From NCBI RefSeq assembly GCF_024639685.1, contig NZ_JAHEHX010000018.1:62001-126000 (forward strand): 64,000 nucleotides of DNA, read 5' to 3'. Each line of letters begins with the position of its first letter. The stretch's first letter is position 1. The translations under genes were made by a program, and so were the position numbers. This DNA is from Polaribacter sp. Lineage in GTDB: Bacteria; Bacteroidota; Bacteroidia; Flavobacteriales; Flavobacteriaceae. Below, piece after piece: positions 1 through 9,505 of this stretch. A model generated the notes under the pieces. That model was given only the letters and a program-made list of their open reading frames with translations. It did not search any database and was not told the DNA's origin.

Positions 1-371
<371 letters not shown>

Positions 372-375
372 TCAG

Positions 376-416
376 TTTTCAGTAACAAAATGCTACTAAA
401 AACTGGTTACTGAAAA
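376..416. repeat. Inverted repeat in the rpoB-rpoC spacer
   Basis: A perfect 11-base inverted repeat (TTTTCAGTAAC at 376-386, GTTACTGAAAA at 406-416) with a 19-base spacer fills most of the gap between rpoB and rpoC. Just outside it are further CAGT-containing units (cagttggcagtattcag, about 359-375). In the transcript this would form a hairpin without a clean U-run, so it looks more like a processing or stability element, or a dispersed intergenic repeat, than a terminator. Transcription must pass through it to express rpoC. Confidence 0.6.
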
Positions 417-419
417 AAT

Positions 420-3400
420 TTATTCTTCTAATCTAACGTCTAATCCTAAACCTTTAAGTTCATGCATTAATACGTTAAACGATTCTGGTAATCCTGGTTC
501 TGGCATAGCTTCACCTTTAACAATACTTTCGTATGTTTTAGCTCTACCCATAACATCATCGGATTTTACAGTTAAGATTTCTCTTAAGATACTTGATGCA
601 CCATATGCTTCAAGTGCCCAAACTTCCATCTCTCCAAAACGCTGACCACCAAATTGTGCTTTACCACCTAATGGTTGTTGTGTAATTAAAGAATATGGTC
701 CTATTGAACGAGCATGCATTTTATCTTCAATCATGTGCCCTAACTTAATCATATAAATGATACCAACTGTTGCTGGTTGATCGAAACGTTTTCCTGTTCC
801 ACCATCATATAAATAAGTGTGTCCAAATCTTGGTACTTCTGCTTCATCTGTAATTCCATTAATCTGGTCTAAAGATGCACCATCAAAAATAGGAGTTGCA
901 TATTTAGTATTTAATTTTTGACCTGCCCAACCAAGAACAGTTTCATAAATCTGACCAATGTTCATACGTGAAGGTACACCTAATGGATTCAGTACAATAT
1001 CTACTGGAGTTCCATCTTCTAAGAACGGCATATCTTCAGCTCTTACTATACGTGCAACAATACCTTTATTTCCATGACGCCCAGCCATTTTATCACCTAC
1101 TTTTAACTTACGTTTTTTAGCGATGTAAACTTTAGCTAATTTTAAAATTCCTGCTGGTAATTCATCTCCAACTGAAATTGTAAATTTCTGACGTCTTAAA
1201 GAACCTTGTAAATCGTTTACTTTAATTTTATAGTTATGAACTAATTCACCAACTAAAGAATTTAAGTCACTATCAGTTGTCCAAGAACCTGTTAAATGTA
1301 CATAGTCATCTACAGAGTTTAACATTTTAAGAGTGTACTTTTTACCTTTTGGTAAAACTTCTTCTCCTAAATCATTAAATACCCCTTGAGAAGTTTTTCC
1401 ACTAATTAAAGTGAATAATTTCTCGATTAACTCATCTTTTAAACCTTCAAATTTAGAAACGAAAGATTGCTCTAAAGTAGCTACTGCTTCTCTATCTCTA
1501 ATTCTTTTATTTTTATCTTTTACAGCTCTTCTAAACAATTTTTTATCAATTACTACACCTCTTAAAGATGGAGAAGCTTTTAATGATGCATCTTTTACAT
1601 CACCTGCTTTATCGCCAAAAATAGCACGTAATAATTTTTCTTCTGGAGTTGGATCAGATTCTCCTTTTGGTGTGATTTTACCAATTAAGATATCACCAGG
1701 ATTAACTTCTGCTCCAATTCTAATCATTCCATTTTCATCCAAATCTTTTGTAGCTTCTTCAGAAACGTTAGGAATATCGTTAGTTAACTCTTCAGTTCCT
1801 AATTTTGTATCTCTAACATCTAAAGAATACTCATCAATATGAATAGAAGTAAATATGTCTTCACGAACTACTTTTTCAGAAATTACAATTGCATCCTCAA
1901 AATTATACCCTTTCCAAGGCATAAAGGCTACTTTCATATTTCTACCTAAGGCTAGTTCTCCTTTTTGTGTTGCATACCCTTCACAAAGTACCTGACCTTC
2001 TGTTACTCTATCACCTGTTTCTACGATAGGCTTTAAGTTAATAGAGGTACCTTGGTTTGTTTTTCTAAATTTAATTAAGTTATAAGAAACTTCATCAGAA
2101 TCAAAACTTACTAGTCTTTCTTCATCAGATTTATCATACTTAATTGTTATTTTGTTAGCATCAACATAAGTTACTTCACCTTCTCCTTCAGCGTTTATTA
2201 AAATACGAGAATCTTTTGCAACTCTTCTTTCTAAACCAGTACCAACAATTGGAGATTCTGGTCTTAATAATGGCACAGCTTGACGCATCATGTTTGATCC
2301 CATCAATGCTCTGTTTGCATCATCGTGTTCAAGGAAAGGAATTAAAGATGCAGAGATAGATGCAATTTGATTTGGTGCAACATCCATATAATCAATCACT
2401 TCAGGATTAACTACAGGAAAATCACCTTCTTCACGAGCAATAACTCTTTCTAAAACAATAGATCCATCTTTTTTAAGTTCTAAATTAGATTGGGCTATTT
2501 TTTTACCTTCTTCTTCTTCTGCACTTAAATATATAGGTTCATTTCCTTCAACAACACCATTATTCACCTTTCTGTACGGAGTTTCTATAAACCCTAAATT
2601 GTTCACTTTTGCAAACACAGAAAGTGAAGAGATAAGACCAATATTCGGTCCTTCTGGAGTTTCAATCGGACATAAACGACCATAATGTGTATAGTGTACA
2701 TCACGTACCTCAAATCCTGCTCTTTCTCTTGATAAACCTCCTGGCCCTAATGCAGATAATCTACGTTTGTGAGTAATCTCTGCTAATGGATTTGTCTGAT
2801 CCATAAATTGAGATAATTGGTTTGTACCAAAGAAAGAATTAATTACAGATGATAATGTTTTTGCATTAATTAAATCTATTGGGGTAAACACCTCGTTATC
2901 ACGAACATTCATTCGCTCACGAATTGTTCTTGCCATACGTGCTAAACCAACACCAAACTGACCTGCTAGTTGTTCTCCAACTGTTCTTACACGTCTGTTA
3001 GATAAATGATCAATATCATCTACTTCTGCCTTAGAGTTAATTAACTCGATTAGATACTTAATAATAGTTATTATATCTAACTTTGTTAGTACTTTCTGAT
3101 CTATAGGTTCGTTTAATTGAAGTTTGGTATTCATTCTAAAACGACCAACCTCACCTAAATTATATCTTTGTTCAGAAAAGAATAATTTATCGATGATTCC
3201 TCTTGCAGTCTCTTCATCTGGCGGTTCTGCATTACGTAATTGTCTATAAATATGTTCTACAGCTTCTTTCTCAGAATTTGTAGGATCTTTCTGTAGAGTA
3301 TTATGAATGATAGCGTAATCTGCCATATGATTGTCTACTTTATGAAGTAAAATCGTCTTGGCACCAGCTTCTATAATTTCTTCTATATGTTCTTTTTCTA

Positions 3401-4229
3401 AAACAGTATCACGATCAAAAACTATTTCATTTCTTTCGATTGATACTACTTCTCCTGTATCTTCATCTACAAAATCCTCGTGCCAAGTTTTTAAAACTCT
3501 AGCAGCTAATTTGCGACCTAATACTTTTTTTAAACCTGCTTTAGAAACTTTAATTTCTTCTGCAAGATCAAATATTTCTAATATATCTTTATCTCTTTCA
3601 AAACCAATGGCTCTAAATAAAGTAGTTACAGGTAATTTTTTCTTTCTATCAATGTAAGCATACATTACTTGATTGATATCTGTGGCGAATTCTATCCAAG
3701 AACCTTTAAAAGGTATTACTCTTGCTGAATACAACTTAGTCCCATTTGCATGGAAAGATTGCCCAAAGAATACACCTGGTGATCTGTGTAATTGAGAAAC
3801 TACAACTCTTTCTGCTCCATTGATTACAAAGGTACCAGAGTTGGTCATATACGGAATAGTACCAAGATAAACATCTTGTACAATAGTTTCAAAATCTTCG
3901 TGTTCTGGGTCTGTACAATAAAGTTTTAGACGTGCTTTTAAGGGAACACTATGTGTTAGACCTCTTTCAATACATTCTTGAATTGAATATCTTGGTGGAT
4001 CTACAAAGTAGTCTAAAAATTCTAATACAAATTGATTTCTTGTATCTGTAATTGGAAAGTTATCCATGAAGGTTTTGTACAAACCTTCTTCTCCTCTTTC
4101 TTCTGCTTTAGTTTGAAGTTGGAAAAAATCTTGAAAAGATTTTACCTGAATATCCAAAAAGTCTGGATACTCTTTTATCATTTGAGAAGTTGCGAAGTTG
4201 ATTCTTTCAGTAGTGTTTTTCGTTGCCAA
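420..4229 (-). CDS. rpoB: DNA-directed RNA polymerase subunit beta
   Basis: A 1269-residue catalytic beta subunit of RNA polymerase, full length for Bacteroidota. It shows the conserved rifampicin-pocket region around [25 protein letters not shown], then [15 protein letters not shown], and the C-terminal switch region with [10 protein letters not shown] and [21 protein letters not shown]. The first codon is TTG at 4227-4229. No in-frame ATG lies upstream before a stop, and the translated start ([13 protein letters not shown]) matches where the family begins, so I keep it. It is preceded by rplL and followed by rpoC. The 143-base gap from rplL contains two hairpins that could tune the ratio of ribosomal protein to polymerase. 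Confidence 0.98.
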   Translation of the reverse strand: MATKNTTERINFATSQMIKEYPDFLDIQVKSFQDFFQLQTKAEERGEEGLYKTFMDNFPITDTRNQFVLEFLDYFVDPPRYSIQECIERGLTHSVPLKARLKLYCTDPEHEDFETIVQDVYLGTIPYMTNSGTFVINGAERVVVSQLHRSPGVFFGQSFHANGTKLYSARVIPFKGSWIEFATDINQVMYAYIDRKKKLPVTTLFRAIGFERDKDILEIFDLAEEIKVSKAGLKKVLGRKLAARVLKTWHEDFVDEDTGEVVSIERNEIVFDRDTVLEKEHIEEIIEAGAKTILLHKVDNHMADYAIIHNTLQKDPTNSEKEAVEHIYRQLRNAEPPDEETARGIIDKLFFSEQRYNLGEVGRFRMNTKLQLNEPIDQKVLTKLDIITIIKYLIELINSKAEVDDIDHLSNRRVRTVGEQLAGQFGVGLARMARTIRERMNVRDNEVFTPIDLINAKTLSSVINSFFGTNQLSQFMDQTNPLAEITHKRRLSALGPGGLSRERAGFEVRDVHYTHYGRLCPIETPEGPNIGLISSLSVFAKVNNLGFIETPYRKVNNGVVEGNEPIYLSAEEEEGKKIAQSNLELKKDGSIVLERVIAREEGDFPVVNPEVIDYMDVAPNQIASISASLIPFLEHDDANRALMGSNMMRQAVPLLRPESPIVGTGLERRVAKDSRILINAEGEGEVTYVDANKITIKYDKSDEERLVSFDSDEVSYNLIKFRKTNQGTSINLKPIVETGDRVTEGQVLCEGYATQKGELALGRNMKVAFMPWKGYNFEDAIVISEKVVREDIFTSIHIDEYSLDVRDTKLGTEELTNDIPNVSEEATKDLDENGMIRIGAEVNPGDILIGKITPKGESDPTPEEKLLRAIFGDKAGDVKDASLKASPSLRGVVIDKKLFRRAVKDKNKRIRDREAVATLEQSFVSKFEGLKDELIEKLFTLISGKTSQGVFNDLGEEVLPKGKKYTLKMLNSVDDYVHLTGSWTTDSDLNSLVGELVHNYKIKVNDLQGSLRRQKFTISVGDELPAGILKLAKVYIAKKRKLKVGDKMAGRHGNKGIVARIVRAEDMPFLEDGTPVDIVLNPLGVPSRMNIGQIYETVLGWAGQKLNTKYATPIFDGASLDQINGITDEAEVPRFGHTYLYDGGTGKRFDQPATVGIIYMIKLGHMIEDKMHARSIGPYSLITQQPLGGKAQFGGQRFGEMEVWALEAYGASSILREILTVKSDDVMGRAKTYESIVKGEAMPEPGLPESFNVLMHELKGLGLDVRLEE

Positions 4230-4290
4230 AAGAGAATATTTTTTTGATTAAAATCTGAATTAAAATAAAGAACGAATATATACACAAAAT

Positions 4291-4328
4291 GGTTTAGGCC
4301 TAAAAACAGTGTTTTTAGAACCTAAACC
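4291..4328 (-). promoter_or_regulatory. Hairpin between rplL and rpoB (possible attenuator/processing site)
   Basis: GGTTTAGG and TAAAAAC on one side pair with GTTTTTA and CCTAAACC on the other, giving a long stem with a small asymmetric internal loop and a 3-base apical loop. It lies in the rplL-rpoB spacer, 99 bases upstream of the rpoB start. No U-run follows in the direction of transcription. In Escherichia coli the equivalent spacer carries a partial attenuator and an RNase III site; a similar role here is inference from position. Confidence 0.5.
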
Positions 4329-4340
4329 TAAATTTGTTAT

Positions 4341-4363
4341 CCCGAATGTTAAATAGGTTCGGG
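4341..4363 (-). repeat. Short hairpin just after rplL
   Basis: CCCGAA (4341-4346) and TTCGGG (4358-4363) form a 6-base GC-rich stem with an 11-base loop, starting 10 bases beyond the rplL stop codon. It is notable in such AT-rich DNA and sits next to the longer rplL-rpoB hairpin. It could help pause or process the transcript. The function is not shown by the sequence. Confidence 0.4.
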
Positions 4364-4372
4364 AGTTGTAGC

Positions 4373-4750
4373 TTACTTAAGCTCTACTTCAGCTCCAGCT
4401 TCTTCTAAAGATTTTTTAAGACCTTCTGCCTCATCTTTAGTTACACCTTCTTTAACTGCTGCAGGAGCGCTATCTACGATACCTTTAGCTTCTTTTAATC
4501 CTAAACCAGTTAATTCCTTAACTAATTTAACTACAGCTAATTTAGAACCACCTGCTGCTGTTAAGATAACATCAAAATCAGTTTTCTCATCTGCTGCATT
4601 ATCTCCACCACCTGCTGCTGGACCTGCTACTGCAACTGCTGCAGCTGCTGGCTCAATACCATACTCATCTTTTAAAATAGTAGCTAATTCATTAACTTCT
4701 TTTACTGTTAAGTTAACTAATTGTTCTGCGAAATCTTTTAATTCTGCCAT
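4373..4750 (-). CDS. rplL: 50S ribosomal protein bL12 (L7/L12)
   Basis: The 125-residue stalk protein of the large subunit, which recruits the translational GTPases (EF-Tu, EF-G). The N-terminal dimerisation helix ([22 protein letters not shown]) is followed by an Ala/Gly-rich hinge ([15 protein letters not shown], about residues 35-50). The globular C-terminal domain carries the canonical [20 protein letters not shown] segment that binds factors. It lies directly after rplJ (49-base gap), whose product L10 anchors L12 dimers on the ribosome. Confidence 0.98.
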   Translation of the reverse strand: MAELKDFAEQLVNLTVKEVNELATILKDEYGIEPAAAAVAVAGPAAGGGDNAADEKTDFDVILTAAGGSKLAVVKLVKELTGLGLKEAKGIVDSAPAAVKEGVTKDEAEGLKKSLEEAGAEVELK

Positions 4751-4799
4751 TTTAGTTTGTTTTAAAAATTTGTTGTTTTATTATAGTTTATTTGTGCGC

Positions 4800-5318
4800 T
4801 TATTCTTTTTCAGATAAAGTTTTAATAATACCTGAAAGTGTTTGTCCTCCTGATTGTAATGCTGAAATAACATTCTTAGCAGGCGACTGTAATAGTCCAA
4901 TGATTTCTCCAATTAATTCTTCTTTAGATTTTATATCTACTAAAGCATCTAATTGATCATCTCCAATATAAATAGATTCTTCTGCGAAGGCACCTTTTAA
5001 AATTGGTTTTTTAGATTTTTTCCTGAATTCTTTTATCAATTTTGCTGGAGCATTAGCTGCTTCAGAAATTAACATTGAAGTATTACCTTTTAATGTTGTT
5101 GGAAGTTCACCAAAATCTTTATCTGATGCTTCCATTGCTTTTGCAAGTAACGTATTTTTAACAACTGACAACTGGACACCAGCTTTAAAACAAGCTCTTC
5201 TTAAATTTGAAGTAGTTTGTGCGTCTAATCCAGAAATATCTGCTAAATATAATGTGTTTGTATCTGCTAATACTGCCGTTAAATCTTGTATTACTTGTGA
5301 TTTTTCTTCTCTAGTCAT
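4800..5318 (-). CDS. rplJ: 50S ribosomal protein uL10
   Basis: A 172-residue ribosomal protein L10, the base of the L12 stalk that binds the GTPase-associated region of 23S rRNA. The sequence opens MTREEKSQVIQDLTAVLADTN and contains the expected GLDAQTTSNLRRACFKAGV and VVKNTLLAKAM segments. The C-terminal helix that holds L12 dimers is present. It lies 19 bases after rplA and is co-oriented with rplL, as in nearly all bacteria. In other bacteria the L10-L12 complex represses its own mRNA; the short spacer here leaves little room for the enterobacterial leader. Confidence 0.97.
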   Translation of the reverse strand: MTREEKSQVIQDLTAVLADTNTLYLADISGLDAQTTSNLRRACFKAGVQLSVVKNTLLAKAMEASDKDFGELPTTLKGNTSMLISEAANAPAKLIKEFRKKSKKPILKGAFAEESIYIGDDQLDALVDIKSKEELIGEIIGLLQSPAKNVISALQSGGQTLSGIIKTLSEKE

Positions 5319-5337
5319 AATTATAAGTTTTAACGTA

Positions 5338-6027
5338 TTAAACAGTTTTTACTTCAACAGGAATACTAGGACTCATAGTACTAGACATAAAGACACTCTT
5401 TACATAAGTTCCTTTAGCTGTTGTAGGTTTCAATTTAATAATAGTTTGTATAAGCTCGTTTGCATTTTCTTCAATCTTTTTAGCATCAAATGATACTTTT
5501 CCAATTGCAGCGTGAACAATACCTGTTTTATCAACTTTAAAATCTATTTTACCAGCTTTAACATCTTGTACAGCTTTTGCAACATCCATAGTTACAGTAC
5601 CTGTCTTTGGATTTGGCATTAGTCCTCTTGGACCTAATACTCTACCTAAAGGACCTAATTTTCCCATAACACTAGGCATGGTAATAATTACATCTACATC
5701 TGTCCAACCTCCTTTGATTTTTTGAAGATACTCATCTAATCCAACATAGTCTGCACCAGCTGCTTGAGCTTCTGCTTCTTTATCTGGAGTTACTAGAGCT
5801 AAAACTTTTACATCCTTACCAGTTCCATGAGGTAATGTAACAACACCTCTTACCATTTGATTTGCTTTACGTGGATCTACTCCTAAACGTATCGCTAAAT
5901 CTACAGAAGCATCAAACTTTACATTAGTAATGTCTTTGACTAGCGCTGAAGCAGCTGCTAAATCGTAAGATTGTGTATTATCAACCTTAGCGTAAGCCTC
6001 TTTTTGCTTTTTTGTTAATTTTGCCAT
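5338..6027 (-). CDS. rplA: 50S ribosomal protein uL1
   Basis: Ribosomal protein L1, 229 residues from the ATG at 6025-6027 ([14 protein letters not shown]). The ORF track extends 11 codons further upstream into rplK, but the family starts at MAKLTKKQ, so I shortened it. Typical motifs are present: [20 protein letters not shown], the [21 protein letters not shown] signature and a C-terminal VEVKTV. L1 forms the mobile L1 stalk near the E site and in many bacteria represses the rplKA transcript. It begins 19 bases after the rplK stop. Confidence 0.97.
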   Translation of the reverse strand: MAKLTKKQKEAYAKVDNTQSYDLAAASALVKDITNVKFDASVDLAIRLGVDPRKANQMVRGVVTLPHGTGKDVKVLALVTPDKEAEAQAAGADYVGLDEYLQKIKGGWTDVDVIITMPSVMGKLGPLGRVLGPRGLMPNPKTGTVTMDVAKAVQDVKAGKIDFKVDKTGIVHAAIGKVSFDAKKIEENANELIQTIIKLKPTTAKGTYVKSVFMSSTMSPSIPVEVKTV

Positions 6028-6046
6028 TTTACTACTTTTTATAAAG

Positions 6047-6484
6047 TTATGCAGGTGCATTACCTTTTACTGTTAATCCCATAGAACGTGCTGTACCTGC
6101 AATCATTTTCATTGCTGAAGATACTTCAAAGGCATTTAAATCTACCATTTTATCTTCTGCAATTACTTTAATTTGATCCCAAGTAACTGATGCTACTTTC
6201 TTCCTATTTGGTTCTCCTGAACCTTTTTTGATTTTGGCCGCTTCTAGTAACTGAACTGCTGCAGGTGGAGTTTTTACAACAAAATCAAACGATTTGTCTT
6301 TGAAAACAGTAATAACAACAGGTAATACTTTACCTTGTTTGTCTTGCGTTCTAGCATTGAACTGTTTACAAAACTCCATAATGTTAACACCAGCAGCTCC
6401 TAAAGCGGGTCCAACCGGCGGCGACGGATTCGCTGAGCCTCCCCTTACTTGTAACTTAACTACTTTACTAACTTCTTTTGCCAT
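6047..6484 (-). CDS. rplK: 50S ribosomal protein uL11
   Basis: A 145-residue ribosomal protein L11 of the GTPase-associated centre. Hallmarks are the N-terminal [22 protein letters not shown] with its proline-rich linker, [11 protein letters not shown], and the C-terminal rRNA-binding domain with [10 protein letters not shown]. It is first of the rplKAJL group and lies 70 bases after nusG, so a separate promoter or processing site may fall in that gap, although I see no clear TAnnTTTG box there. Confidence 0.97.
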   Translation of the reverse strand: MAKEVSKVVKLQVRGGSANPSPPVGPALGAAGVNIMEFCKQFNARTQDKQGKVLPVVITVFKDKSFDFVVKTPPAAVQLLEAAKIKKGSGEPNRKKVASVTWDQIKVIAEDKMVDLNAFEVSSAMKMIAGTARSMGLTVKGNAPA

Positions 6485-6554
6485 TTTAAAAATGTTTAAT
6501 AATTTATTTTAAGTTGGAAGCCAAAAAATAAATCGGTATATATCTGTGTAACAA

Positions 6555-7103
6555 TTATATCTTTTCTACTTGCATATAACTTAATTCTAATGGTGTTTTT
6601 CTTCCGAATATTTTCACCATTACTTCAAGTTTACGCTTCTCTTCATTTACTTTCTCGATGGTACCATCAAAACCATTAAAAGGACCATCTACTACTTTTA
6701 CTGTTTCTCCAACATTAAAAGGAATTGCAATATTGTCATCTTGAATAGATAACTCATCAACCTTACCAAGCATCCTGTTTACTTCTGATTTTCTCATTGG
6801 CACAGGCTCACCACCTTTAACTTCACCAAGAAAACCAATTACACCTGTGATTGCTTTAATTACGTGAGGTACTTCTCCTGAAAGATTTGCCTCAACCATA
6901 ATATAACCAGGAAAATAAACCCTTTCTCTATTTACTTTTTTTCCGTTTCTTATTTGAACAACTTTTTCTGTAGGTACTATTACTTGATTTACATAGTCAG
7001 ATAAACCTACTCTAGAAATCTCTGTTTCTATATAGTTTTTTACTTTACTCTCTTGTCCTCCAATGGCTCTAACAACATACCATTTCATTACCGAATCAGC
7101 CAT
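6555..7103 (-). CDS. nusG: Transcription termination/antitermination protein NusG
   Basis: A 182-residue NusG/Spt5-type elongation factor that binds RNA polymerase and links it to Rho and to the ribosome. The N-terminal NGN domain starts KWYVVRAIGGQESKVKNYIE and contains RVYFPGYIMVEA. The KOW domain is at the C-terminus (VGETVKVVDGPFNGFDGTIE, about residues 125-145). It sits between secE and rplK with 9 bases separating it from secE, the standard arrangement. MADSV precedes the family's usual start; the internal Met at residue 6 is an alternative start. Confidence 0.97.
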   Translation of the reverse strand: MADSVMKWYVVRAIGGQESKVKNYIETEISRVGLSDYVNQVIVPTEKVVQIRNGKKVNRERVYFPGYIMVEANLSGEVPHVIKAITGVIGFLGEVKGGEPVPMRKSEVNRMLGKVDELSIQDDNIAIPFNVGETVKVVDGPFNGFDGTIEKVNEEKRKLEVMVKIFGRKTPLELSYMQVEKI

Positions 7104-7112
7104 AGTTATGTT

Positions 7113-7301
7113 TTAAAATAATTTAAAGAAGTTATCTAAACCTGTTTGAAAAACATAATCAATACCAGCAACAGCTAAGGCAAATACAATTGTAAAAACC
7201 GCAACAGTTACCGTAGTTTTTTGAGCATCTTCTTTAGAGATCCATGTCATATGGTTACTAAGCTCATCAAAAGAGTCTTTAATATATTGAATAAAGTTCA
7301 T
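7113..7301 (-). CDS. secE: Preprotein translocase subunit SecE
   Basis: A 62-residue SecE, the small essential subunit that clamps SecY in the inner-membrane translocon. It has the short single-span form. An amphipathic N-terminal helix with the conserved SFDELSNHMTWISKEDAQKT segment is followed by one transmembrane helix (about residues 30-52). It is located between tRNA-Trp and nusG, as in most bacteria. Confidence 0.95.
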   Translation of the reverse strand: MNFIQYIKDSFDELSNHMTWISKEDAQKTTVTVAVFTIVFALAVAGIDYVFQTGLDNFFKLF

Positions 7302-7321
7302 TTTACTATATTTTTTTATTG

Positions 7322-7393
7322 CACGGGCGGAGAGATTCGAACTCCCGACAGCTGGTTTTGGAGACCAGTGCTCTACCGCTGAACTACGCCCGT
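7322..7393 (-). tRNA. trnW: tRNA-Trp (anticodon CCA)
   Basis: The minus strand folds as a 72-base cloverleaf. The 7-bp acceptor stem is ACGGGCG/CGCCCGT with discriminator G. The D-loop includes TTCAGCGGTAGAGC, the anticodon arm CTGGT-CTCCAAA-ACCAG reads CCA, and the T-arm contains GTTCGAATC. It lies between tuf and secE, a widely conserved position for this tRNA. Confidence 0.97.
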
Positions 7394-7406
7394 TTCCTAT
7401 TCATTG

Positions 7407-7442
7407 ATAAAGGTATTCCGTAAAAAAACGAAATACCTTTAT
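7407..7442 (-). repeat. Hairpin between tuf and tRNA-Trp
   Basis: ATAAAGGTATT (from 7407) pairs with AATACCTTTAT (ending 7442), continued by a CGT/ACG pair after one mismatch. The result is a roughly 14-bp stem around an A-rich loop. It lies in the spacer between the tuf stop and the tRNA-Trp 5' end. No U-run follows on the minus strand, so I favour a processing or partial termination role over a strong terminator. Confidence 0.5.
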
Positions 7443-7471
7443 GATTTTGAAATAATAAAACTAATAAAATA

Positions 7472-8659
7472 TTAGTCTAATAATTCAGTAACCTGACCTG
7501 CTCCTACGGTTCTACCTCCTTCACGGATCGCAAAACGTAAACCAACATTTAATGCAATTGGTTGAATCAAGTCTACTGTAATTGTTAAGTTATCACCTGG
7601 CATAACCATCTCAACACCTGAAGGTAAATTGATAGTACCAGTAACATCCGTTGTTCTTACATAGAACTGTGGACGATAGTTATTATGGAATGGAGTGTGA
7701 CGTCCACCTTCTTCTTTCTTAAGAACATATACCTCTGCTTTAAAGTTAGCGTGAGGAGTTACAGAACCTGGTTTACAGATTACCATACCTCTTTTAATAT
7801 CTTCTTTCGCAATACCTCTTAATAAAATACCAGCATTATCTCCTGCTTCTCCTCTATCTAAGATTTGACGGAACATTTCGATACCAGTAATAGTAGAAGA
7901 CATCTTCTCTGCTCCCATACCAATAATATCAACAACATCTCCTGTATTAGCAATACCAGTTTCGATACGACCTGTAGCTACAGTTCCACGACCAGTAATT
8001 GAGAATACATCTTCAATAGGCATTAAGAAATCTTTATCAACTTCACGTGTTGGCTCTTCAATCCAAGCATCAACCTGCTCCATTAATTCTAAAACAGTAT
8101 TAACCCACTTCTCTTCTCCATTTAAAGCTCCTAAAGCAGAACCAGAAACAACAGGACCATTATCTCCATCATATTCATAGAAAGATAACAATTCTCTTAC
8201 TTCCATATCTACTAATTCTAGTAACTCTTCATCATCAACCATATCCACTTTGTTTAGAAAAACAACGATACGTGGAATACCTACCTGACGACCTAATAAG
8301 ATATGCTCTCTTGTTTGAGGCATTGGTCCATCAGTTGCAGCAACAACTAAAATTGCACCATCCATTTGAGCAGCACCTGTAACCATGTTCTTTACATAAT
8401 CCGCGTGACCTGGACAGTCTACGTGAGCGTAATGACGATTAGCAGTTTGATACTCAACATGTGATGTATTAATTGTAATACCTCTCTCTTTTTCTTCTGG
8501 TGCATTATCAATCTGATCAAAAGATCTAGCTTCAGAGAATCCTGCATCAGCTAATACTTTAGTAATAGCCGCAGTTAAAGTTGTTTTACCGTGATCTACG
8601 TGTCCGATAGTACCAATGTTTAAGTGTGGTTTCGAACGGTCAAAAGTTCCTTTTGCCAT
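7472..8659 (-). CDS. tuf: Elongation factor Tu
   Basis: The 395-residue EF-Tu GTPase that delivers aminoacyl-tRNA to the ribosome. G-domain motifs are all present: GHVDHGKT (P-loop, about residue 19), the RGITINTSH switch I, DCPGHADY (G3) and NKVDMVD (G4). Domains 2 and 3 follow, ending in [14 protein letters not shown]. It sits downstream of four tRNA genes and is probably co-transcribed with them from the promoter at 9128-9156. Confidence 0.99.
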   Translation of the reverse strand: MAKGTFDRSKPHLNIGTIGHVDHGKTTLTAAITKVLADAGFSEARSFDQIDNAPEEKERGITINTSHVEYQTANRHYAHVDCPGHADYVKNMVTGAAQMDGAILVVAATDGPMPQTREHILLGRQVGIPRIVVFLNKVDMVDDEELLELVDMEVRELLSFYEYDGDNGPVVSGSALGALNGEEKWVNTVLELMEQVDAWIEEPTREVDKDFLMPIEDVFSITGRGTVATGRIETGIANTGDVVDIIGMGAEKMSSTITGIEMFRQILDRGEAGDNAGILLRGIAKEDIKRGMVICKPGSVTPHANFKAEVYVLKKEEGGRHTPFHNNYRPQFYVRTTDVTGTINLPSGVEMVMPGDNLTITVDLIQPIALNVGLRFAIREGGRTVGAGQVTELLD

Positions 8660-8719
8660 AATTATTGATTTTAATTCTTAGTTTAAATATATTTAGTGTG
8701 TAATAATACTTTTCTAATG

Positions 8720-8792
8720 AGCCAATGATGGGATTTGAACCCATGACCTCATCCCTACCAAGGATGCGCTCTACCAACTGAGCTACACCGGC
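8720..8792 (-). tRNA. trnT: tRNA-Thr (anticodon GGT)
   Basis: A 73-base cloverleaf on the minus strand. The acceptor GCCGGTG pairs with CATTGGC (two G-U pairs). The D-arm is GCTCAGTTGGTAGAGC, the anticodon arm CATCC-TTGGTAG-GGATG reads GGT, and the T-arm contains GGTTCAAATCC. It is the last of four tRNAs before tuf. Confidence 0.96.
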
Positions 8793-8805
8793 TTTGTTGA
8801 TTTTG

Positions 8806-8878
8806 AGCGAAAGACCGGGTTCGAACCGGCGACATTCAGCTTGGAAGGCTGACGCTCTACCAACTGAGCTACTTTCGC
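8806..8878 (-). tRNA. trnG: tRNA-Gly (anticodon TCC)
   Basis: A 73-base cloverleaf on the minus strand. The acceptor is GCGAAAG/CTTTCGC, the anticodon arm TCAGC-CTTCCAA-GCTGA reads TCC, and the T-arm contains GGTTCGAACCC. It belongs to the tRNA cluster upstream of tuf. Confidence 0.96.
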
Positions 8879-8893
8879 GTAAAATGTAAAATG

Positions 8894-8975
8894 TGGGGAG
8901 AGCAGGATTCGAACCTGCGAAGACATAGTCAACGGAGTTACAGTCCGTCCTCGTTGGCCGCTTGAGTATCTCCCC
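8894..8975 (-). tRNA. trnY: tRNA-Tyr (anticodon GTA)
   Basis: An 82-base class II tRNA on the minus strand. The acceptor is GGGGAGA/TCTCCCC and the anticodon arm ACGGA-CTGTAAC-TCCGT reads GTA. A long variable arm follows (TGACTATGTCTTC region), and the T-arm contains GGTTCGAATCC. The long variable arm is typical of bacterial tRNA-Tyr. Confidence 0.96.
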
Positions 8976-9013
8976 TTATTTACTATTTTAATGAACTTTT
9001 AGTTTTTTATTAG

Positions 9014-9087
9014 AGCCGATGGAGGGACTCGAACCCACGACCTGCTGATTACAAATCAGCTGCTCTAGCCAGCTGAGCTACATCGGC
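9014..9087 (-). tRNA. trnT: tRNA-Thr (anticodon TGT)
   Basis: A 74-base cloverleaf on the minus strand. The acceptor is GCCGATG/CATCGGC, the anticodon arm GCTGA-TTTGTAA-TCAGC reads TGT, and the T-arm contains GGTTCGAGTCC. It is the first tRNA of the cluster, closest to the inferred promoter. Confidence 0.96.
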
Positions 9088-9127
9088 TTTTTCTTGCAAA
9101 AAAACATCCGCTATTTCTAACGGATTG

Positions 9128-9156
9128 CAAATGTATAAAGTTTTTTTAAATTCCAA
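9128..9156 (-). promoter_or_regulatory. Promoter of the tRNA-tuf operon
   Basis: On the minus strand, TTG (9154-9156) is followed after 18 bases by TACATTTG (9128-9135), a good match to the Bacteroidota vegetative promoter (-33 TTG, -7 TAnnTTTG). It lies about 40 bases upstream of the first tRNA. The core TACATTTGCAATCC recurs exactly upstream of rpsU. The start site is inferred, not observed. Confidence 0.7.
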
Positions 9157-9193
9157 AACTTTTTATTATTATTTTTTTTCTTTTTTTTTAAAA

Positions 9194-9502
9194 TTATGAG
9201 ATTGATGTATCCCTTAGTTTTTCCTTTGATTTTTTTAATTGTCTTTTTAAACTATCAACCCCTAAATTAACACCCTCCTCAAAGGTTTTTGTTTCTCGCT
9301 TAACGATTAATTCACTCCCAGGAATATTAATCTTTATTTCTGTAATTTTATTTTCTTTATCACTTGTGTTTTGGACTTTCAAAAAAACCTCTGCATCCAC
9401 AATTTTGTCGTGAAACTTTTCTAAACTTTCAATTTTTTTTTCTGTAAATTGAATCAACTTACTGTCTGCGTTAAAATTAACTGATTGTGTAAATACTTTC
9501 AT
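9194..9502 (-). CDS. hpf: Ribosome hibernation-promoting factor (short HPF/RaiA family)
   Basis: A 102-residue HPF/RaiA (YfiA) family protein, which binds the decoding centre of idle ribosomes. The fold signature reads from MKVFTQSVNFNADSKLIQFTEKKIESLEKF through the basic C-terminal helix (DSLKRQLKKSKEKLRD). It is the short form, lacking the C-terminal dimerisation domain of long HPF. It is co-oriented with xerC/D (3-base gap) and rpsU, an association common in Bacteroidota. Confidence 0.92.
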   Translation of the reverse strand: MKVFTQSVNFNADSKLIQFTEKKIESLEKFHDKIVDAEVFLKVQNTSDKENKITEIKINIPGSELIVKRETKTFEEGVNLGVDSLKRQLKKSKEKLRDTSIS

Positions 9503-9505
9503 AAT

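Noticed and set aside
1411-1842. 143-residue plus-strand ORF inside rpoB
   Set aside because: Fully antisense to rpoB, low-complexity Ser/Thr/Leu composition; a shadow ORF.
4032-4247. 71-residue plus-strand ORF over the rpoB start
   Set aside because: It lies antisense to the conserved rpoB N-terminus, has no recognisable family, and is a frame shadow of rpoB.
5338-6060. rplA start at 6060 as in the ORF track
   Set aside because: The family begins MAKLTKKQ; the extra 11 residues lie inside rplK.
9136-9193. Poly-T tract as terminator for an upstream plus-strand gene
   Set aside because: There is no plus-strand gene upstream and no hairpin; the tract lies between hpf and the tRNA promoter on the minus strand.
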